From: Nipponacmea schrenckii
Taxonomy: Eukaryota; Mollusca; Gastropoda; Lottiidae
Direction: 5' to 3'
Length of the DNA stretch: 64,000 nt
Assembly (NCBI GenBank): GCA_030562195.1
Contig: CM060199.1
Location: 16,326,338-16,390,337, forward strand
This document shows, one piece after another, positions 25,701-36,067 of this stretch. The notes beneath the pieces are model-generated. The model had not been told where the DNA came from. It did not search any database and was given only the letters and a program-made list of their open reading frames with translations. Position 1 is the stretch's first letter. The number at the start of each line of letters is the position of its first letter. The position numbers and the translations under genes were made by a program.

Positions 25701-27742
25701 ATGTTTGAACTAATTAAAGTACATTTTTGACTATCTGATAGAAGAAGAACGGTATTGTATCTATGCCATCATATAATTCACAAAGAACAAATAATTACCT
25801 GGCCATTCCTTCTCTGTCTTTACTTTGTTTTTCCATGGATGTAGTGCGAGTTTCGATAGAGGCAGCAACTACTGATGATTGGACAGTATGCTAAAATTCA
25901 ACATCATAAAATGTTAATATATCTGCATATGATCTTGTTACCTACCCATGAAGATCAGAAGGATGACAAATAAGCACTCTTTTTTTGCTTGGATCTTCGA
26001 GTCATCTTCAATGTCAAACTACTAGAAATTTCGTCCATTATCTTGACTATAGCCACCTTAATTGTATCAAGGTAAAATTTAAACAGTGATTGTATTGTAA
26101 GTGAAAAGAAAGCCACAGAATTCTCATTAGAAATTCATAACTTAGTAAAAAGCCATGGGATATGATCGGCTGTGTTAGCTGGTGTACTATCCATAACATT
26201 GCTGCATAACATGATATACAAGAATATGGTAATAAATAGCAGTCAAGGTATAAGAATAGAGTTTGAAATAGCTGGACTTTGTAAATATGTTAGAATCTTA
26301 TAACGTCTGATTTAACAATATGACAGATCTTTTTTTAAAAAAACAATACCTTTGGGTCATCCTCTTCATCGCCACTGTCCTCTCGTGGTCTGGCAGGTCT
26401 TGGTCCCAGTCTAAAAATCAAAACAAAACTATTAAGAGTTCTTCTCATTACACTCAAACTGTCTTCATATATTGCAAATATAAATCTTCATGGAGACAGT
26501 ATGATTGGGGCTCTAAATGTTGAACTTTAACAAGAAAAAAGTAATAACAATTAACAATCACTTAACATTATTCTTTAATAAGCTTACAGTATACTAAATA
26601 TTCTTACATTGAACCTTCCAAATGCAAATGATATTTCAGTGATGTGTTCCAAATTCATACACTAATTTCATGTGTCAAATAAAGGAAGAATAGGCAACAA
26701 TGCAATATATGGAAAATCATGATAAGAAAAAAAAAATTCTCTTTACCTTGAAAACGGTCCTCCAACTGAAATTCTTCTTTTGACTAGGGAACCATCCTGT
26801 CCACCCATGCCCCTTCTGCAATAAATATACATTGGAAATTAAATGATAACAATATTATAATATTAAATTATCTTCTTCTTATAGAAGACTATTTATGACA
26901 TCATATCTGTTCAAGGATATGGATGTGTTTTGCACATTTAAGCAACCATTTAAGAGCATTTTATCACTATCTTAACATGTAAATTGAAGGCAAGGAGCTT
27001 GCAGAATGGTAGTCCGAAACTTGTTCCAAATAAATCGAGGTTTGGTAGATTCGAGGTACCGGTACCAGTATGTAAATATGTTTGGTGCCTACTTTTTCTT
27101 ACTCTACCCAGCCATATCTGTCAAAATAGCTATCACTATCAGAGGCTGGGAATTGAGTCAGAAATTTTCGGACTAGCGGTAATAAAGCCTGTAGGCATAC
27201 CTAGGCTGCATTGAATATTCTCTCTCTACCTCTACCATCAGCCCCCACTGTTCTACGATCTCTACAAAGATAAACAATTAAATTAAATTTAAGCTTTGAC
27301 TAATAGAATAAACTGAATATTCCTGCTGGTAAGCTTAGCTGCTTATTATTATTGACAATGCATATTTCCATCAATAGCAGAAACACTACCAAACAATCAT
27401 GTGTACAGCAAATTGAACATATGCAATAGATAAACTCATTTAATATATGACCCAAAATCAAGCCATACAGCTTCAAAGTAACAAATTATATTTTCACTTG
27501 CAGGTTTTTGTTTGAATAAAGATGGAGAGTAACCTCCCCTTTTCCAAGTTTTCAATGAGAAGCACATATTTTTTGATGATTAACACAAAAATACATGATC
27601 AAAATCCAAAACAATATTACCTAGGTTCGTCCGGATCCCTGCCCGTTATTCTCTTTATATTTTCATTTACATCTTTTAATCTAAACTTTGCTTTTTCGAG
27701 CTCTTGTTGTAGAGCTAAAGCTCCACGCATTTCTTCCGCCAT
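22743..27742 (-). CDS. PNN: Pinin, nuclear splicing-associated SR-related protein
   Basis: Pinin is a nuclear-speckle protein associated with the exon-junction complex (with RNPS1 and ACIN1) that affects splicing. Eight GT-AG exons join in phase: 27621-27742, 26747-26815, 26350-26410, 25799-25890, 25089-25164, 24821-24976, 24242-24380 and 22743-23857, encoding 609 residues (human ~717). The N-terminal Pinin/SDK block has RITGRDPDEPR; the MemA/pinin core has VQSSVVAAS, RNRRMFGMILGTLQRFK (115-131), a long charged coiled coil (141-200), and KSKPHIFYMP. The last exon encodes a Glu/Asp-rich then Lys/Arg/Ser-rich tail with RSRSRERKDRHKHSR and imperfect RESQAERESHAERE repeats. Start codon ATGGCGGAAG overlaps a YY1-like motif. 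A candidate 32-nt extra exon lies in intron 1 (see findings); the in-phase model skips it. Confidence 0.95.
25380..25725. repeat. ~35-bp minisatellite in a pinin intron
   Basis: Units of 'aactaatagaaagtaaacac' + 'agaactaaatgtctg' (~35 bp) alternate with a shortened ~21-bp form 'aacagaactaaatgtctg'. The array lies wholly inside the intron between 25164 and 25799. Confidence 0.92.
27230..27261 (-). other. Candidate 32-nt cassette exon in pinin intron 1
   Basis: A short stretch is bounded by a usable 3' splice site (TTTGTAG) and donors (GATG/GTAGAG or AGAG/GTAGAG). It would read DRRTVGADGR after exon 1. Its length (32 nt, or 26 nt with the alternative donor) is not a multiple of three, and inclusion brings exon 26747-26815 into a frame that stops after about eight codons. 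It may be a regulatory (poison) exon or chance. Confidence 0.3.
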
Positions 27743-28074
27743 CTTGGAAATTTAAAGTTTCGAAATATAAACATAATTTAATAACTAAACGAACTATCTT
27801 TAAAAAATTTTAAATCGCTTTGAAAATCAGTATCTATTAAACTTAAAATGCCAATCAATATATTTATATTTTATCATTATAAATAATGCCAAAATTTTAT
27901 CATTTTTGTCACGCAAGATTTACCGAATGTATTAAAAGACGAAATAATTTCGTTGCGTTCTTGAAAACTTTGAGTTAATGTTCTGTACGTTTAATATTTC
28001 TATTATTCTCAACATTCAATAAATTTTGTTTCTCCGCCCCTAAAATCCATAAGTAAATTCCATATTCATGGAAA
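27743..28074. promoter_or_regulatory. Bidirectional promoter between PNN and TRAPPC6B
   Basis: Only 332 bp separate the two start codons of divergent genes. On the minus strand the pinin start lies in AAGATGGCGGAAG, which fits a YY1 site overlapping an ETS-like CGGAAG. Near the TRAPPC6B side is 'tctccgcccct' (28031-28041), a GC-box-like element in otherwise AT-rich DNA. The two genes are also divergent neighbours in human, which supports a shared promoter. Confidence 0.75.
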
Positions 28075-28082
28075 ATGGCTGA
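28068..28082 (+). CDS. Four-codon upstream ORF overlapping the TRAPPC6B start
   Basis: ATG GAA AAT GGC TGA begins seven bases before, and overlaps, the main ATG at 28075, in a different frame. Its context has T at -3 and G at +4; the main ATG has A at -3 and G at +4, so leaky scanning would favour the main start. It matters only if transcription starts upstream of 28068. Confidence 0.4.
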   Translation: MENG

Positions 28083-31000
28083 CGAAGTATTATTTGACTT
28101 TCTTCACATGGAATTAGTTTCTTATATACACCAGTCTTGTTCCAAAGAGGAAAAATCGAAGGTAATTCATTTGTCACTCATGTCTCATGAGACCATAGAC
28201 ATCCTATATAGGCCCTATTTTTATTTATAAAGGATATCTATGCATGAGACTGTACTTCAAATTTTCTATGGAAGCTGGTTGAGGCCATTAATATTATAGG
28301 TTTCTGCAATAAACAGTGTTATTGGTTTGTTATTGGCATTGGTCTTGTATTATGCCATGGAGTCTTTTCTCTCAGTTTAGTTTCAATCCCTTGGGTAGGC
28401 TATATCGATTCATTTGGGGTCAGGCATGTATTATTTCATGGTTTTATTTCAGGATATCAGTATTTCAAGATTAGAATCAATTGGTTTCAGAGTTGGCCAG
28501 AGTTTGATAGAAAGGTAGGAATTATTTTGATATTAAATAAATTGTTACTTAATCATAGGAAGTATTGCATGCTCAGTATGTCTTAACAACTTTATTTATT
28601 AAGAGAAAAACTGGATTTAGTACCAACGCATACATATTTTGCAGATTTATGCTGATTCTACTTCTCTCCCTTTGAATAAAATTTACTAGAAAGTTAAAGT
28701 TAGCTCCAATCCCATAGTTTTTTTTGTGACAATATATTTTATTTTCAGATTCACCAAAGACAGTGCTAGATTTAAAGATGAACTAGATACAATGAAATTT
28801 ATATGTAAAGAATTTTGGAATGCTATTTATAAAAAACAAGTTGATAATTTAAGAACAAATCACCAGGTAAGGCCATTTTAAATATAAAAACATTGAAGAA
28901 AAAATTACAAGGCATAAAATACACTTCATATTATCTCTGTTTGGTGTTGAAATAGTGTTTATTGTCTATTATACCTAAATGTACTAATTATAAATTAAAA
29001 TGGGCAAGGTCAGATAATGAGAAGCAGGGAAAATATTGCCTACTCTTTTCCTTTTTCAAATGTGGAGAAGTCTAATATGCACAGCCTGTAGCACACAAGG
29101 CTATGAGTTGTTTTTTTTTTCTATTTGAATGGAGATCAAAAAGGAAATATAGATATAAAGCTTTACTTTCCATATCTTGATTTTTGCAGCCCTGATTGAA
29201 CTAAGCCTTATATTTCTAGGGTGTTTATGTATTACAAGACAACAGATTTAAATTTTTAACACAAATATCTAGTGGTAAACAATATATGGAATCAGCTCCA
29301 AAGGTATGTGACTCTGTTGCTAAAGTTTAGATGTCTTTATTAGTTTAATCATATGCAAGCATAAATCATTGCAAATTGGTAAAACTTGGAACACAATTAA
29401 GAGAGAAATTTTCTCAGATTATCAATGGTGCTTGAAATACAGTGAAACCTGGCTATAACGAATCATACGGGACCGAACGAATTAGTTCGTTATAGCCGAA
29501 ATTTGTTATATCATTTTCTCTGTCCGCCATCTTGGATAAAGTCAAAATAACCCATACCATCCCAAAGAAAAGGAACGAAATGCGTCCGCAAATGATGACA
29601 ACTTCATTGTCTATGATTTCTTCTTCGTCACCAGATTCTGGGATGGTGTCATTTTTCACCAACATAACACTCTCTACAATTTCATCGTTGCTCGGTCTGT
29701 CCTCTTAAAAAATCGTCCAGTCTTACGGTATCTGGTGCATCGGTAAATTTATGCACCTCACCAAATTCTCTTCAATTCACCTACACGCATGTAGTTATTT
29801 TCGTCATCGGATTCGGAATTTTATGTGCTTTGTACGTAGCCATGTTGATGTTGAGAATCGAATGACACTTGAAGACGGTTATCGTTATTTACGATTTCGC
29901 CGTATATTTATTGTTTTGACCGGTAACCAAAATGAATATCTTGGGACTGTGGGTGAACAGAGGAGGACAAAAGGATTACACAAAATGTTTATTAAGTTTA
30001 TTTGATAAATAATAATTGATAGTCGGGAGTCGGGAGGTGTGAAATTCTGTGACAATATATTGCCGTGATTGGGGCGATTGAGATTATCGGTTAATTATGA
30101 CTAATCCATTCGTAATAACCATTAATTTTGGTACACAGGGCGTCAATTTCTATTCGTTATTACCGAAAATTCGCTACCAGCATTTCGTTTTATCCATTTA
30201 TTTTTCAATGAAATTAGTAAAATGAAAAACGGGACTATTAAAGTTGTTCGTTATTACCGGTTTTTCGGTATAAGCATGTTCGTTATAAGTGAGGACCACT
30301 GTAACACATTGAAGGGAGTGTACAGACAAATCTTGTAATTGAAGTGGATTTACATCATATATTTGTAATTTAGTGATTTTTATAAAAATATTAATTTAAT
30401 AGATATAAAATTTGAGACATTTCCCTTTCTTGCTGATAAATTTTACCCATCAGTAATACTTTTTAAAATGAGCATCAGGCATCTGCTTTGAAAGAAAGTA
30501 ATGTTAAAACAAGATGGCAAGTCTTTATTGGTCTATCAGCTAATAATGTAATTATTTCAACAAAAATATGCTCTTTGAAGTCTCATTCTTTTTCAAAATT
30601 ATAGTTTACATTAACATTCAACCAAATTCTGTTTCAATTTTCAGTATTTAGCATTTCCCTGTGGTTTATTAAGAGGGGCATTATCTAACCTAGGTGTTAA
30701 TTGTATAGTCACAGCAGAAGTTAGCGCCATGCCTGCCTGTAAGTTGTTTACTTCTTCTTTTGTTTGCATTTTCTAGCTCTTATTGAAGCTGAATTACCAG
30801 ACAAAATTAAACTTAAAGAATATGATGTAATTTCTCAATATTTTCTGGTTGTCAGACATGGCTGGCAAACACAGCAAAATTAACTACACTTATGATTCCA
30901 AATTAACAATAAGTATTAAATGAGCACTGGGACTTTATAATAAGTAAAAGAATTCAAGTTTATGTTAAAGAAATAATTACCAGGCATGACTGGCAAAAAT

Positions 31001-32018
31001 CATTAACCCTGGTGATTCAAAATTAACATCAACTTTATAGTATTAACTGAGCACTGGGATTTTGTAGAAGTAAAATAATTCCAGTCAATGTCAAAAAAAT
31101 TAACAGTCATGATTGGCAAAACAAGCAAAATCAGCAACCCTGATCAATTTGAATATAACAATTTATAATAAGTAAGAGATTTCCAGTCAATGTTAAAGAA
31201 ATAATTACCAGACATGATTGGCAAAAGAAGAAAACCCTTATGATTTCGAATATAACATTAAGGTACATAGTTTTTAATTGTATATACTACTTTCATAGAA
31301 ATACTCGTGTCATTTTATAGAGTCATTTATTTATTTTATTTATTTAGTTCTCACTGAGCCAAACTCATTTTTACAGAGCTAACTATTTTTACATTGTTGA
31401 AGCGTGTTGAGATATCTTGTTATATGGATTACGCTATATAAGAATAAATGATTATGATTATGATGTATTGAATTAGCATGGAATGTAATATATATCAAAC
31501 TAGTACCAGTCAATATTAAAGACTATAATGTCATTTCTAGTTGGTAACAGATGATATTGATCCTTCTAGAGTATAAAACAGATTTTAACTGTTATCAATC
31601 TATAGAAAGTAATGGATAAATTATATCTCATTGATTATCCTGTAATGAAAGTACACAGCATGCCTTCACATAGAAAGGAAATTATTGTTTCATGTAACAT
31701 ATCAGACTTCTAGAGACAGACTATGTTGTGCAGTGTGGAATGAGGGAAATTTTGCCCTTAAAGCAGCATATGACTACTTAGAAGGCTTTTGCTTATACAA
31801 CCCCTTTCCTGCAATGCATTGTAAAAAGGAAGCTAATTTCTTTTATTCATAACTTCTTGGTGCAGTTCTTTTACATTAGCCTGATATATAACTCTATTGC
31901 ATATTTTCTTTTGATATATATTTGCCTAAAGCATTAACCACATCAAAATATATAAGGAACAACTCATTGAACTCTTTTATTTATAGGTAAATTTCAAATA
32001 CAGATTCAGAGAGCATAA
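28075..32018 (+). CDS. TRAPPC6B: TRAPP complex subunit 6B
   Basis: TRAPPC6 (Bet3-fold family) is a small core subunit of TRAPP, the Rab1-activating tethering complex of ER-to-Golgi and Golgi traffic. Six GT-AG exons join in phase: 28075-28161, 28453-28514, 28749-28866, 29220-29303, 30645-30738 and 31987-32018, encoding 158 residues, the same length as human TRAPPC6B. Conserved blocks: GFRVGQSLIERFTKD (exons 2-3), MKFICKEFWNAIYKKQVDN, LRTNHQGVYVLQDNRF across exons 3-4, YLAFPCGLLRGALSNLG, and VTAEVSAMPACKFQIQIQ at the C-terminus. The last exon codes for only ten residues. Introns hold a pogo-like relic (29440-30301) and a ~120-bp tandem repeat (30835-31260). A poly(A) signal is at 32382-32387. 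Confidence 0.96.
29440..30301 (-). mobile_element. Pogo/Tigger-like (mariner superfamily) relic
   Basis: The ends are inverted repeats, left 'cagtgaaacctggctataac' + 'gaa' and right (reverse complement) 'cagtggtcctcacttataac' + 'gaa', flanked by TA on both sides (29438-29439 and 30302-30303). CAGTG...TATAACGAA ends and TA duplications are typical of pogo/Tigger elements. On the minus strand, 29453-29720 reads RLDDFLR, then, after a frameshift, RPSNDEIVESVMLVKND and an acidic stretch, like the C-terminal tail of pogo-type transposases. The catalytic core is absent, so this is an internally deleted, dead copy in the fourth TRAPPC6B intron. Confidence 0.72.
30835..31260. repeat. ~120-bp tandem repeat in the last TRAPPC6B intron
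   Basis: About 3.5 diverged copies with landmarks 'agacatggctggcaaa', 'gattcaaaattaac', 'actgagcactggga', 'tccagtcaatgtta' and 'aagaaataattaccag'. Confidence 0.78.
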
Positions 32019-32381
32019 TTAGAAAATTGAGTTTATATAAAGGTGTAACTACCATCATCTAAAATGGATTTGAACATATGTTGTGACCAGTGGCAATCAA
32101 GATGTCCATGGAGAAATGTTATAGTCAATCTTTTGTATGAAGCAAATGTTGCACTATATGTAACAGCTAAAAGTGCAGTTACTTTTTGACATAATGAACA
32201 AAATTTTCTGTACAATATTTCCTATGTCAGAAGTTTTATGTTTAGTCCATGTTCATAGATTTTATTCGTATTATTATCAATACTACAAATTTGTTTACAC
32301 TGGTGTATTCTTTTATTTATATACTTGTAAGTGATTTTGTTTCATTTTGTACTATTTTGTAACTGTTCATGTTTGTGATTG

Positions 32382-32387
32382 AATAAA
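32382..32387 (+). other. Probable TRAPPC6B poly(A) signal
   Basis: AATAAA about 365 bases after the stop codon, preceded by T-rich 3' UTR. A second AATAAA lies at 32702-32707. Confidence 0.5.
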
Positions 32388-32470
32388 TTTTAAATGGTAA
32401 AAACTTTTATGGTAGATAGAAATTATGTTGCATCATTGATCATGAAATAATATGCTTTCCCCTTAAGTGA

Positions 32471-32618
32471 CAATGGGTGAGGACAAATCTTGTGTTAGTG
32501 TTCCGTGTAAGTGTTACACGGTTAATTTAAAAAAAATAATGTTGGATTAGCAAGTTTGTATATTAACATGAAGAATGAGTTCAAATTTCGTGTTAAGTGA
32601 CGGTGTTCCTCACCCAAT
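32471..32618. repeat. Possible ~150-bp inverted-repeat element
   Basis: Short inverted ends: left 'caatgggtgagga' (32471-32483), right 'tcctcacccaatg' (32607-32619). Further inverted similarity inside is weak ('cttgtgttagtg' / 'gtgttaagtgac'). No clear target duplication was seen. Confidence 0.4.
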
Positions 32619-32729
32619 GTTATTATTTTATTTCATAAATTATGAACTGGTATTGTTAAGTTATTTTGTACAGATTTAGTATGTTGTATATATTGTATTA
32701 TAATAAACACTGGTATCAAATTTTTTTTT

Positions 32730-32870
32730 ATATTACTGCATCTTAGCATGAACATAAAATTTTTCGTTCTCAAGAATGGTCAATATGAGTATATATTCAT
32801 CAGTGAACTATATATTTTTAAATATGGAAAACTCACAAAACTAAGGTTCAGACAGTTCGTATTGAAGGCC
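32730..32870 (+). repeat. Truncated copy of the AGGGATAAT MITE family
   Basis: The sequence 'gaacataaaat...caagaatggtcaatatgagt' and 'atatattcatcagtgaac' matches the left inverted repeat and inner part of the full copy at 62012-62331. The right end is missing. The 60-codon frame here is not a gene. Confidence 0.7.
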
Positions 32871-32873
32871 AGT

Positions 32874-33000
32874 GTTAGACCACAGGAATGGGAGGAGCCG
32901 TCAATAGAGTCGTATCACTCACTCACATAGTAGTCTTTATATATACTATGTGAGTGAGTGAGACTCTATTGATGGCTCCTCCAATTCCTGTGGTTAGACC
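32874..33000. mobile_element. 111-bp foldback MITE with 7-8 bp direct repeats
   Basis: Two arms of about 50 bp are near-perfect inverted copies (left 'cacaggaatgggaggagccg', 'cactcactcacatagta'; right 'tactatgtgagtgagtga', 'ggctcctccaattcctgtg') around an 11-base loop (32933-32943). The direct repeat GTTAGACC occurs at 32874-32881 and again at 32993-33000, directly outside the arms, which is the signature of an insertion with a 7-8 bp target duplication, as made by hAT-type transposases. Arm differences are few substitutions and one ~3-nt indel. Confidence 0.85.
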
Positions 33001-33104
33001 TTACTGTAGTGGTTACGGTTAAAGCCAATAGCTAATAAAAACATTCGAAACTAAACTAATAAAATACGGACGAAATTTAGGTCTATATTTTAATTAGACT
33101 GTAT

Positions 33105-33205
33105 GTACCCAAAAGTTCATCTCGATCCAAGGACTTTCAGGTTAGCTACCAAGCATTTAACTCACTGAGCCTCTGAGGTTCCCATGGCTAGTTAGGGTTA
33201 ACTGT
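33105..33205 (-). repeat. SINE head (tRNA-like) fragment, minus strand
   Basis: On the minus strand: 'ggctcagtgagttaaatgct' (box A) then 'agctaacctgaaagtcc' and a box-B-like 'ttggatcgagatg'. It matches the head of the 869-1185 SINE; the body is absent or decayed. Confidence 0.6.
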
Positions 33206-35335
33206 CCATTATTGGTTTTGAGGCACATAAGCTATGTGAACAAGTAATTAACAAGAATATTTTAATATTTTACAGTATGAAGACTTGAGATAAATATTTA
33301 ATTGATAAGAGTTCCTTTCCAGCTGATGCACACACTTGGACAAAATTCACGTTCTCTATATCTAATCACAACCATGCTATGTAAGATGTATCCTAGCATG
33401 TCATATGATGATGTATGAATTCACCAATATATAACGCTACATCAAACGATGCACATTAATATCAATGACTGATTTCTGTGTGACTTAACCCTGAGGTTGA
33501 CCAGGGCCAGACTGAAATATTCATCAACAATAAAATATTTTATTTACAACTCAATGCTGTAGAATGGAACAGATTCAAACAATACAGAATATAAACACCA
33601 GTCGTATGCCTTTGACTTTATTAGGTGGGATAATAAACTCGATGCTATTGATTATGGATTCACAAATTAATTTGTTGTCCAAATAGAATTGTCAATTTAG
33701 TTCCAATACTGGAAATTCTTTCTTGAATTACAGAACCACAGCCCTACCATGGAAAATTGTACTGAAAGAAAGCAAGATAGAGTCACAAAGTAACACCAGG
33801 TGTGAACATTCCCAGCTTCATTAAACCCATCCTTAACAATAATTATTATAATGTAGCTCAATTTCATGAGCCTTAAGATTCAAAATATTCTAATGAGACA
33901 ACCCGTAGTGATGTGAATAAGACACACATGGAGCATAATTTACATTTTCAATCTTCACTGTAATGATATGACAGTTTAAAATCCAATATAAATCCAAACT
34001 TTATTGCTTTGCAATAAACCTGAGTAAGACTTTAATTTGAAATGCCCCAGGTCACAATAATCATTCAATATAATTGAATAGTTCAATCAGTATAAATCAA
34101 CTTTGTAGCAATATTATTTCAATAGCATACAATAAAGATCAATAATATAATTTAAAGTTGTATTGTCCCATAAATAACCTTTATATTCAGCTGATCAGCT
34201 AAAACTGAAATTTACTGGCCTGTATTTTTAATTTTAAGAAAAGTTGTTTACATTACAGTTTTGTAAGATTAGTCTATACATTCCCTTCTGTAAGTTATTT
34301 CAGGCATCATTGATTATCTGACAAAATTTCCCTCTTAATTGTGTTCCAAGCATATCATATATAAATAGCTGAAAAATTACATGTCAATATTAACCATAGG
34401 TAGAGATATTTCACAGAACACTATATAGAAAAGAGTTTTGTCAGATATTAATAACAAGTGTAGTAACTAAGAAAATAAATATTTTCAGCAGATTGAAATT
34501 AACATAATTACTTAACATAATATATAATTCTTTTCAATGTAATCTCCATTTCATAAGGATAAACAAATGAATATTCATGTTATGAATAAATTAAATTCTT
34601 TTAAAATATAACAAATGCAATACATCAATTAAAAAATGACAAATATCAATATAAATACACATCTGGAGGTCAAATAATGAAAAAACAAAATAAAATTGAT
34701 ATTTTTATGTCAAATCTAAACACTATAATTTATATTTAATCATAGTAACATAATGCAGTCACTTCAATCTACAGATGCAGATCTTGGCAGCAATGGCTCC
34801 TCATTCACAGATGAAAGCATGAAAACATTTACACAGATGATGACTATTAAAGAGACTATTCCATATATTATTTGAAAAAATTTCTGTTTAAAAAGTGAAA
34901 AACATTTTACTTAAATTTCTCAATAATTGATGTATAGGCCTACATTGTGTTAAATATATGGTTTAATGAGTTTAAATTGAATTATCTGTAAACTTTTCAG
35001 AACTGAAATCTGGCATTCAATTAGGAAAATTAACAAAAATGTAGCCAACAATGGAAGAAAAAATTATTCATGGAAAACATACCGATATTGTGTTTTATCG
35101 TATCTAAAAATTCTTTAATATGAAAAAAAGAAACTGAATCAGTTAAGAAATCAACAGAGTTTTAAACTGATTCGAAAAACTAACAAAGAAATATATTAAA
35201 CACTTGATAACAACAACCCACACCCCCAAACACAATTACACTAAAAGATCTTTTGTAAGTACAAAACCAAGACACATTAAGCAAAAGACAATATATAATA
35301 GTAAAGTTTTTTCAAGTTGTTATATTATCATATTC
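33206..35335. other. AT-rich intergenic DNA downstream of DNAJC25
   Basis: No gene was recognised. Part of it could be 3' UTR of DNAJC25 on the minus strand (AATAAA on that strand near 34003 and 33538), but the long distance makes this uncertain. Confidence 0.4.
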
Positions 35336-35690
35336 AATTATAAAATTGTTTAAGTTATAAATGTGCAGTAATCAAGATATGAAGTACAGTAATTCTGTAC
35401 ATTTATGATGCAAAATAATCCTGTACAATTATAAGTCATAAAGTACAGTAATACTGTACAGTTATCAGAAAGTGGCAAAATCGTATATTTAGTTATAAAT
35501 TTGTTCAATTTAACAGTTATCCATGTAAAAGTACAGTAATCCTGTACAGTTATCAAGACATGGCAAAATCATATAATCTGTTATAAATTTGTTCAAGGTA
35601 TATGTACAGTTATCAAGATGTAAAGTATAGTAATCCAGTACAATTAGCAAGTTGTAAAATAATTATGATGTTGTAAAGATATTATCATGT
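35336..35690. repeat. Degenerate repeat rich in gtacagtaatactgtac palindromes
   Basis: About five diverged units containing 'aagtacagtaatcctgtaca' and 'gttatcaagatatggcaaaa'. Several units carry a small palindrome (gtacag...ctgtac). Confidence 0.7.
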
Positions 35691-36067
35691 TCAATTATCA
35701 ATCTGTTAATTCATCATGTATCATAGTCAAGTCATGTTCACAGTTATCAACCTGTATCATGTATTAATAATGGCATGATATATTGGTGAATCAATGTGTT
35801 GCAATACTACATGTCACAAATGTGTATCATATCTCATGGTCGTGTATTGATACATGACGATACCATGCATACAAAACATGTACGGGTATACATGTATCAC
35901 TTGACCTCAATCGAATTTGTGTTACGGTACCAAAGAAAAGGAAAAGTGCACTAAGCTAATATTTTAAAAATAAAATGTAAATGTCAGGGTACCAGGCTGA
36001 ATTGACTTCAAAGTTACCATCGTTTGCTTAATGAGTCTTAGGTTCAATGAGGCACAAAATGTTAGAA

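Noticed and set aside
29751..30005. 84-codon plus-strand frame
   Set aside because: Inside the pogo-like relic and opposite to the strand of the transposase remnants; no domain.
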